Origin: Variovorax sp.
GTDB lineage: Bacteria > Pseudomonadota > Gammaproteobacteria > Burkholderiales > Burkholderiaceae_C
Direction of reading: 5' to 3'
DNA: 6,056 bases
NCBI GenBank assembly: GCA_028292835.1
Contig: JAQGLP010000189.1
Location: forward strand, 1 to 6,056
The position numbers were made by a program, and so were the translations under genes. This document shows, piece after piece, positions 1 through 6,056 of this stretch. The notes under the pieces are model-generated. The model did not search any database. It had not been told where the DNA came from and worked only from the letters and a program-made list of their open reading frames with translations. The first letter of the stretch is position 1; each line of letters begins with the position of its first letter.

Positions 1-1403
1 GCGCATCGCGGTGGCGCGCACGCGCCGCCAGTCGACGGGCCGCGCGTACAGCGCGAAGGCGCGACGCAGCGCGCGGTCGTAGCCGGCGCTGTCGAAGTCG
101 TCGAACACGAAGCCGGTGGCCTCGCCGTCGGCCATGTCCTCCAGCGTGCAGTCGACCACCGTGTCGGCCAGTCCGCCGACGCGGCGCACGAGCGGCAGGC
201 TGCCGTACTTCAGGCCATAGAGCTGCGTGAGGCCGCAGGGCTCGAACAGCGAGGGCACCAGCGTGACATCGCCGGCGGCGAACAGCCGGTGCGCCAGGGC
301 CTCGTCGTGCCCGAGGGTCACGCTGACCGACCGGGATGCCGCCGCGGCGCGCTGCAGGAAGGCCTCTTCGAGCCAGCGCTCGCCACTGCCGAGCAGGGCG
401 AACTGGCCGCCCCGGGCCAGCAGCGCGTCGAGTCCGCCGAGCACCAGGGGCAGGCCCTTTTGCTCGGTCAGCCGGCTGACGATCACGAACAGCGGCGCGT
501 CGGGCAGGGCGGCGAGGCCCAGCGCCTCCTGCAGCGCCGCCTTGCAGCGCGCCTTGCCGCCCGGGCGGCGCGCGTCGTAGGGCTGGGGCAGCAGGCGGTC
601 GGTGGCCGGGTTCCAGACCGCCTCGTCCACCGCGTTCAGGATGCCGGTGAGCGCATCGCCGCGTCCGCGCAGCAGGCCGTCCAGGCCGCAACCCTGCTCC
701 GGCGTCTGGATCTCGCGCGCATAGGTCGGGCTGACGGTGGTGAGGCGGTCGGCGTAGTAGAGGCCGGCCTTCATGAACGACAGCTGGCCGTGGTATTCGA
801 GCCCGTTCACGTCGAAGGCATGGGCCGGCAGGCCGAGTTCGGCCAGGTGCGAGCCCGAGAACAGGCCCTGGTAGGCCAGGTTGTGGACGGTGAAGACGCT
901 GGCCACGCGCGGCGCGCCCTCCGGCCGCGCCAGCGCCAGGTAGGCCGGCGCCAGCCCGGCATGCCAGTCGTGGGCGTGCACCAGTTCGGGCTGCCAGTCG
1001 GGGTCGAGCCCGTGCGCCAGTTGCGCGGCGGCCCAGCCCAGCAGCGCGAAGCGGCGGTGGTTGTCGGCGTAGGGCTGGCGCCGGGCGTCCTCGTAGGGGT
1101 TGCCGGGCCGGTCGTAGAGTGCCGGCGCCTCGATGACGTAGGCGTGCGGCGCTGTCGTGACGGCGTTGCTGGAGGGCACGATGCGGCCGCGCAGCAGCCG
1201 GGCGCTCTCGCCCCAGGGCGCGCGGAACTCGGCCACCGGCGCCCAGTCCGTCGCGCCCGCCATGATGGGGGGAAAGCCCGGCAGCAGCACCCGCGCGTCC
1301 TGGCCGGCCGCGGCCAGCGCCAGGGGCAGCGCGCCGGCGACGTCGGCCAGCCCGCCGGTCTTGAGCAGCGGGAACAGCTCGGCGCTGACTTGCAGGATGC
1401 GCA

Positions 1404-1407
<4 letters not shown>
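1..1407 (-). CDS. glgA: Glycogen synthase, ADP-glucose type (GT5), 3' end cut by window edge
   Basis: Transfers glucose from ADP-glucose to the non-reducing end of an alpha-1,4-glucan in the cytoplasm, the elongation step of glycogen synthesis. The 469 codons in the window align with E. coli GlgA almost end to end; about 20 C-terminal residues are missing beyond base 1. Visible family motifs are the N-terminal ADP-glucose loop KTGGLAD (residues 16-22), VHAHDWHAGLAP (143-154), VSRLTEQKG (310-318) and FEPCGLTQLYGLKYG (388-402). R312, K317 and E389 match E. coli R300, K305 and E377, the nucleotide-sugar binding and catalytic residues, so the enzyme should be active. The start is the first ATG of an ATGATG that overlaps the glgC stop; the second ATG (1404) is possible but lies further from the Shine-Dalgarno sequence. 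The 4-base overlap implies one transcript and coupled translation with glgC. The family call is very secure. Confidence 0.97.
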
Positions 1408-2714
<1,307 letters not shown>

Positions 2715-2720
2715 GAGGAG

Positions 2721-2725
2721 CCTCC
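2721..2725 (-). promoter_or_regulatory. Ribosome binding site of glgC
   Basis: The minus strand reads GGAGG, six bases before the ATG at 2714. It is a near-perfect Shine-Dalgarno and decides this start over the longer open frame reaching 2927. Confidence 0.85.
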
Positions 2726-2728
2726 GTT

Positions 2729-2741
2729 GATGCAATACATC
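2729..2741. repeat. Imperfect dyad next to the glgC ribosome binding site
   Basis: The 13-base sequence GATGCAATACATC has outer arms GATG and CATC, which are perfect reverse complements. One further inner pair matches (A at 2734 with T at 2736), one pair mismatches and the centre is odd. It lies just upstream of the GGAGG of glgC, in the presumed 5' leader or early promoter. It could be an operator half-site pair or chance. Confidence 0.25.
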
Positions 2742-2791
2742 GTTTTGTTCTTCGCGCAGCGTAGCACCGCGCCGGGACGATGGGCAGCCGT

Positions 2792-2805
2792 GTTGCGTTC
2801 GCAAC
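2792..2805. repeat. Perfect inverted repeat, candidate operator
   Basis: GTTGCG, two bases (TT), then CGCAAC: a perfect 6-bp-arm dyad about 78 bases upstream of glgC and 128 upstream of leuS. A two-base loop makes a stable RNA hairpin unlikely, so a site for a dimeric DNA-binding protein is the better reading. The arms do not extend further. A second GCAACG lies at 2843-2848 without a partner arm. No regulator family can be named from this alone. Confidence 0.35.
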
Positions 2806-2881
2806 GTGGCCGCGGCAGAGACCGGATGTTCGGGTTCGAGAGGCAACGCGGGCTCGGCCGCGGCATCGCGCGGGCAGCCGC

Positions 2882-2887
2882 GATAAT
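2882..2887 (+). promoter_or_regulatory. Possible -10 element for leuS
   Basis: GATAAT matches the sigma-70 consensus TATAAT at five of six positions and stands out in very GC-rich sequence. It would start transcription near 2894, leaving a leader of about 39 bases. No recognisable -35 hexamer lies 16-18 bases upstream, so this is a weak call based on the -10 alone. Confidence 0.4.
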
Positions 2888-2932
2888 TCGCCTTTCCCCG
2901 GCCACCCGGCGCGGGACTGCCGCACAAAGCCC

Positions 2933-5611
2933 ATGAACCCCAGCTACCAACCCCGCGAAGTCGAGTCCGCCGCCCAGGCCGACTGGCGCGCCGCCGATGC
3001 CTACCGCGTGACCGAGGACGCGGGCAAGAAGAAGTACTACGCCTGCTCGATGCTGCCGTACCCCAGCGGCAAGCTGCACATGGGCCACGTGCGCAACTAC
3101 ACCATCAACGACATGCTCACGCGCTACCTGCGCATGAGCGGCTACAACGTGCTGATGCCCATGGGCTGGGATGCCTTCGGCCTGCCGGCCGAGAACGCGG
3201 CGCTGAAGAACGGCGTGCCGCCGGCGAAGTGGACCTACGAGAACATCGCCTACATGAAGGGCCAGCTCCAGGCGATGGGCCTGGCGATCGACTGGAGCCG
3301 CGAGATCGCCACCTGCGACCCGAGCTACTACCAGTGGAACCAGTGGCTGTTCCTCAAGATGCTGGAGAAAGGCATCGCCTACCGCAAGACGCAGGTGGTC
3401 AACTGGGACCCGGTCGACCAGACCGTGCTGGCCAACGAGCAGGTGATCGACGGCAAGGGCTGGCGCACCGGCGCCACGGTCGAGCGCCGCGAGATCCCGG
3501 GCTACTACCTGAAGATCAGTGACTACGCCGAGGAACTGCTGGAGCACACCCAGCACAAGCTGCCCGGCTGGCCCGAGCGCGTCAAGCTGATGCAGGAGAA
3601 CTGGATCGGCAAGTCGTCGGGCGTGCGCTTCGCCTTCCCGCACGACATCCGGGACGCGCACGGCAAGCCGATCGGCGACGGGCTGATGTACGTCTTCACC
3701 ACGCGCGCCGACACGCTCATGGGCGTGACCTTCTGCGCCGTGGCGCCCGAGCACCCGCTGGCGCTGCACGCCGCCAAGACCAACCGGGCCGTCGCGGCCT
3801 TCCTGGAGGAGTGCAAGGCGGGCGGCACCACCGAGGCCGAGCTGGCGGTGCAGGAGAAGAAGGGCGTGGCGACCGGCCTGTTCGTCGAGCACCCGCTGAC
3901 CGGGGAGCCGATCCCGCTGTGGGTCGGCAACTACGTGCTGATCGGCTACGGCGACGGCGCCGTGATGGGGGTGCCCGCGCACGACGAGCGCGACTTCGCC
4001 TTCGCCAACAAGTACGGCATCGACATCCTGCAGGTCGTGCTGGTGGACGACGCGCCGGACTTCGACTACCACCACTGGCAGGACTGGTACGCCGACAAGG
4101 AGCGCGGCGTGACGATCAACTCCGACGTCTTCAGCGGCATGACCCACCAGGAGGCGGTCGACGCGATCGCCCATGCGCTGGAGCAAAAGGACCTGGGCGC
4201 CAAGCAGACCACCTGGCGGCTGCGCGACTGGGGCATCAGCCGCCAGCGCTACTGGGGCACGCCGATCCCGATCATCCACTGCGAAGTCCATGGCGCGGTG
4301 CCGGTGCCCGAGAGCGACCTGCCGGTGGTGCTGCCGACCGACTGCGTGCCCGACGGCTCGGGCAACCCGCTGGCCCGGCACGAGGGCTTCCACGCCGGCG
4401 TTACCTGCCCCGTCTGCGGCCAGCCTGCCCGGCGCGAGACCGACACGATGGACACCTTCGTGGACAGCTCGTGGTACTTCATGCGCTACTGCGACCCGAG
4501 GAACGAGCAGGCCATGGTCGCCGACGGCGCCCGGTACTGGATGCCGATGGACCAGTACATCGGCGGCATCGAGCACGCCATCCTGCACCTGCTGTACGCG
4601 CGCTTCTGGACCAAGGTGATGCGCGACCTGGGCCTGGTGGCCGTCGACGAGCCCTTCGCCAGGCTGCTGACGCAGGGCATGGTGCTCAACCACATCTACT
4701 ACCGGCGCGGCGACAAGGGCGGCAAGGAGTACTTCCCGCCGGCCGAGGTGACGCCGGTGCACGACGCGCAGGGCCGCATCGTCGGCGGCACGCTGGCCGA
4801 CGGCACGCAGGTCGAGTACGGCGGCATCGGCAAGATGGGCAAGAGCGAGCGCAACGGCGTCGATCCGCAGGACCTGATCGAGAAGTACGGTGCCGACACC
4901 GCGCGGCTCTACACCATGTTCACCGCGCCGCCCGAGGCCACGCTGGAGTGGAACGACCAGGCGGTGGAGGGGAGCTTTCGCTTCCTGCGGCGCGTGTGGA
5001 ATTTCGGCGAGGCGCTGGCCGGATCGTCGGGTGCTATCGAAAGCGTAGCGGGCAACGAAGGCGGGACGGGGGCGGGGGCCGGTTTCGATGCGTCAACCGC
5101 ATTCGGTGCCGGGGCCAAGGCGTTGCGCCGCGAGGTGCACACTGTGCTGCGCCAGATCGACTACGACTACCAGCGCATGCAATACAACACCGTCGTGTCC
5201 GGCGCGATGAAGCTGTTGAACGCGCTGGAAGACTTCAAGGGTGGCGCCGAGTCGGGTGCGGATGCGGCCGTGCGCGAGGGCTTCGGCATCCTGCTGCGCT
5301 GCCTCTACCCGGCCACGCCGCACATCGCGCACCAGCTCTGGCGGCGGCTCGGCTACGACGCCGTGCACGGCGGACTGCTCGACGCCGCCTGGCCGGTGGT
5401 GGACGTGGAGGCGCTGGCGCAGGACGAGATCGAGCTGATGCTGCAGGTCAACGGCAAGCTGCGCGGCGCGCTGCGCGTGCCGGCCGGCGCGTCGAAGGAG
5501 GACATCGAGCGCATCGCCCTCGAAAGCGAGGCCCTCGCGAAGCACGCCGAGGGCGCCGCCATCCGGCGCGTGATCGTGGTGCCGGGACGGCTGGTCAACG
5601 TCGTGATCTGA
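2933..5611 (+). CDS. leuS: Leucine--tRNA ligase (leucyl-tRNA synthetase, class Ia)
   Basis: Charges tRNA-Leu with leucine in the cytoplasm and edits mischarged norvaline or isoleucine. The 892-residue product matches bacterial LeuRS over its length. It shows the HIGH motif as PYPSGKLHMGH (42-52) and the CP1 editing domain with TTRADT (256-261; T261 matches E. coli T252) and HDERD (350-354). A likely zinc ribbon follows, C450-x2-H453 with C492-x2-C495, which E. coli LeuRS lacks. Then come WYFMRY, YIGGIEHAILHLLY, the KMSKS loop as KMGKS (634-638), a Gly/Ala-rich linker (about 694-728), the helical anticodon-binding domain, and a C-terminal domain with LQVNGKLRGALRVP ending PGRLVNVVI. The start at 2933 gives an N-terminus (MNPSYQPREVES) that aligns with E. 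coli MQEQYRPEEIES; the open frame back to 2780 does not. There is no good Shine-Dalgarno before it (the nearest, GGGAC, is about 15 bases away). lptE follows 14 bases downstream. Confidence 0.98.
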   Translation: MNPSYQPREVESAAQADWRAADAYRVTEDAGKKKYYACSMLPYPSGKLHMGHVRNYTINDMLTRYLRMSGYNVLMPMGWDAFGLPAENAALKNGVPPAKWTYENIAYMKGQLQAMGLAIDWSREIATCDPSYYQWNQWLFLKMLEKGIAYRKTQVVNWDPVDQTVLANEQVIDGKGWRTGATVERREIPGYYLKISDYAEELLEHTQHKLPGWPERVKLMQENWIGKSSGVRFAFPHDIRDAHGKPIGDGLMYVFTTRADTLMGVTFCAVAPEHPLALHAAKTNRAVAAFLEECKAGGTTEAELAVQEKKGVATGLFVEHPLTGEPIPLWVGNYVLIGYGDGAVMGVPAHDERDFAFANKYGIDILQVVLVDDAPDFDYHHWQDWYADKERGVTINSDVFSGMTHQEAVDAIAHALEQKDLGAKQTTWRLRDWGISRQRYWGTPIPIIHCEVHGAVPVPESDLPVVLPTDCVPDGSGNPLARHEGFHAGVTCPVCGQPARRETDTMDTFVDSSWYFMRYCDPRNEQAMVADGARYWMPMDQYIGGIEHAILHLLYARFWTKVMRDLGLVAVDEPFARLLTQGMVLNHIYYRRGDKGGKEYFPPAEVTPVHDAQGRIVGGTLADGTQVEYGGIGKMGKSERNGVDPQDLIEKYGADTARLYTMFTAPPEATLEWNDQAVEGSFRFLRRVWNFGEALAGSSGAIESVAGNEGGTGAGAGFDASTAFGAGAKALRREVHTVLRQIDYDYQRMQYNTVVSGAMKLLNALEDFKGGAESGADAAVREGFGILLRCLYPATPHIAHQLWRRLGYDAVHGGLLDAAWPVVDVEALAQDEIELMLQVNGKLRGALRVPAGASKEDIERIALESEALAKHAEGAAIRRVIVVPGRLVNVVI
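5033..5049. repeat. Short palindrome inside leuS, possible dispersed repeat
   Basis: GCTATCGAAAGCGTAGC has 4-bp arms, GCTA and TAGC, around nine bases. It lies in the leuS linker codons (residues 701-706, AIESVA), where E. coli LeuRS has no matching sequence. Its third-codon bases (GCT, GAA, GTA) are less GC-rich than the rest of the gene. From memory, AT-rich elements of the form GCTATC...TAGC are dispersed through Comamonadaceae genomes, and this looks like a member; that resemblance is not tested. Confidence 0.35.
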
Positions 5612-5612
5612 A

Positions 5613-5617
5613 GGGAG
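5613..5617 (+). promoter_or_regulatory. Ribosome binding site of lptE
   Basis: GGGAG (within AAGGGAG) lies directly after the leuS stop codon. It is eight bases before the GTG at 5626 and fourteen before the ATG at 5632, so it favours the GTG start. Confidence 0.6.
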
Positions 5618-5625
5618 CAAGGCCC

Positions 5626-6056
5626 GTGTCCATGTCCACATCGCCCCTGCCGTTCACGGCGCAGCGCCCGCTGCCGCGCCGCGGCCTGCTCGCCCTGGGC
5701 GCCGCGCTGGCGGCGGCGGGGCTGGCGGGCTGCGGCTTCGAGCTTCGCAAGCCCCCCGTCTTTGCCTTCAAGACCATCGTCGTGCCGGGCGACTCGAACA
5801 TCGTGCGCATGCTGCGCCGCAGCCTGCCGCTCGGCGGCAACCTGCAGGTGCTGCCGCTCGAGCGCAGGAACCAGGCCGAGGCCGTGCTCGACATCCTGGC
5901 CGAGACCCAGGAGCGCGTGGTGCTGTCGACCAACGCGGCGGGCCAGTTGCGCGAGCTGCAGCTGCGCCTGCGCGTCACGTTCCGCCTGAGCACGCCGGGC
6001 GGCAAGGAGCTGCTGGCGCCGACCGAGCTGCTGCAGTACCGCGACATCACCTACAA
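5626..6056 (+). CDS. lptE: LPS-assembly lipoprotein LptE, 3' end cut by window edge
   Basis: LptE is the outer-membrane lipoprotein that plugs and supports the LptD barrel, which inserts lipopolysaccharide into the outer leaflet. The window holds 143 full codons; perhaps 25-35 are missing by comparison with remembered relatives. The N-terminus is a lipoprotein signal: a basic stretch PRRGLLAL (residues 17-24), a hydrophobic Ala/Leu segment, and the lipobox L33-A-G-C36. Gly at +2 fits sorting to the outer membrane. The mature protein begins CGFELR, typical of LptE, and continues with alternating beta-strand and helix sequence (VLDILAETQERVVLSTNAAGQ..., ELQLRLRVTFRL). The GTG start is preferred on Shine-Dalgarno spacing; the in-frame ATG two codons later (5632) would barely change the protein. 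The 14-base gap after leuS and the lack of a terminator between them imply co-transcription. Identification rests on the start motif, overall pattern and the conserved leuS neighbour. Confidence 0.92.
   Translation, partial: MSMSTSPLPFTAQRPLPRRGLLALGAALAAAGLAGCGFELRKPPVFAFKTIVVPGDSNIVRMLRRSLPLGGNLQVLPLERRNQAEAVLDILAETQERVVLSTNAAGQLRELQLRLRVTFRLSTPGGKELLAPTELLQYRDITY

Larger units (their letters stand above)
2715..2932. promoter_or_regulatory. Divergent glgC / leuS intergenic region
   Basis: These 218 bases separate two divergent genes and must hold the promoters of both, unless glgC is read from further inside leuS. The part next to glgC (about 2727-2760) is clearly richer in A and T than its surroundings. 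I see no convincing -35/-10 pair for glgC on the minus strand. No hairpin with a U-tract, leader-peptide ORF with a leucine run, T-box or other riboswitch is recognisable on either strand. The individual sites listed separately are the only structure I can point to. Confidence 0.7.

Noticed and set aside
2715..2927. N-terminal extension of GlgC by 71 residues
   Set aside because: The extension does not resemble any GlgC, runs back to the leuS start, and the ATG at 2714 has a strong Shine-Dalgarno and a family-like N-terminus.
2780..2932. N-terminal extension of LeuS by 51 residues
   Set aside because: The extension is Arg/Pro-rich intergenic translation with no LeuS similarity, whereas the product starting at 2933 aligns with E. 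coli LeuS from its first residues.
4280..4417. Cys/His pairs in LeuS as a possible inserted foreign domain
   Set aside because: C-x2-H and C-x2-C sit where other bacterial LeuRS proteins carry the ZN1 zinc ribbon, so this is normal family variation and E. coli is the one that lost it.
5612..5625. A terminator or promoter between leuS and lptE
   Set aside because: Only 14 bases separate the genes. They contain a Shine-Dalgarno and no inverted repeat or T-run.

Overview
This is a high-GC (roughly 70 % by eye) bacterial chromosomal segment. It holds four protein genes in two divergent pairs, and no RNA gene, CRISPR array, insertion sequence or phage gene is visible. The protein sequences, and the order leuS then lptE, point to a betaproteobacterium of the Burkholderiales, most likely Comamonadaceae or a close relative. 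That placement rests on remembered family sequences and was not searched.

Left half, minus strand: glgC (ADP-glucose pyrophosphorylase, 1404-2714) is followed by glgA (glycogen synthase, 1-1407, running off the left edge). The two genes overlap by 4 bases. GlgC makes ADP-glucose from glucose-1-phosphate and ATP. GlgA adds that glucose to a growing alpha-1,4-glucan. Together they form the committed part of bacterial glycogen synthesis. No branching or debranching enzyme gene is inside the window.

Centre (2715-2932): a 218-base divergent intergenic region carries the start signals of glgC on the minus strand and leuS on the plus strand. It contains a perfect 6-bp-arm inverted repeat, an imperfect dyad next to the glgC ribosome binding site, and a -10-like hexamer for leuS.

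Right half, plus strand: leuS (leucyl-tRNA synthetase, 2933-5611) is followed 14 bases later by lptE (LPS-assembly outer-membrane lipoprotein, 5626 to the right edge). leuS-lptE is a conserved housekeeping pair in beta- and gammaproteobacteria, usually followed by holA, which would lie beyond the window.

This is an ordinary housekeeping region, and I found no undescribed system. The points worth a second look are small: a KMGKS form of the LeuS KMSKS loop, a Gly/Ala-rich LeuS linker containing a short palindrome that looks like a dispersed repeat, an Arg at the GlgC position aligned with the E. coli activator lysine, and uncharacterised dyads in the divergent promoter region.
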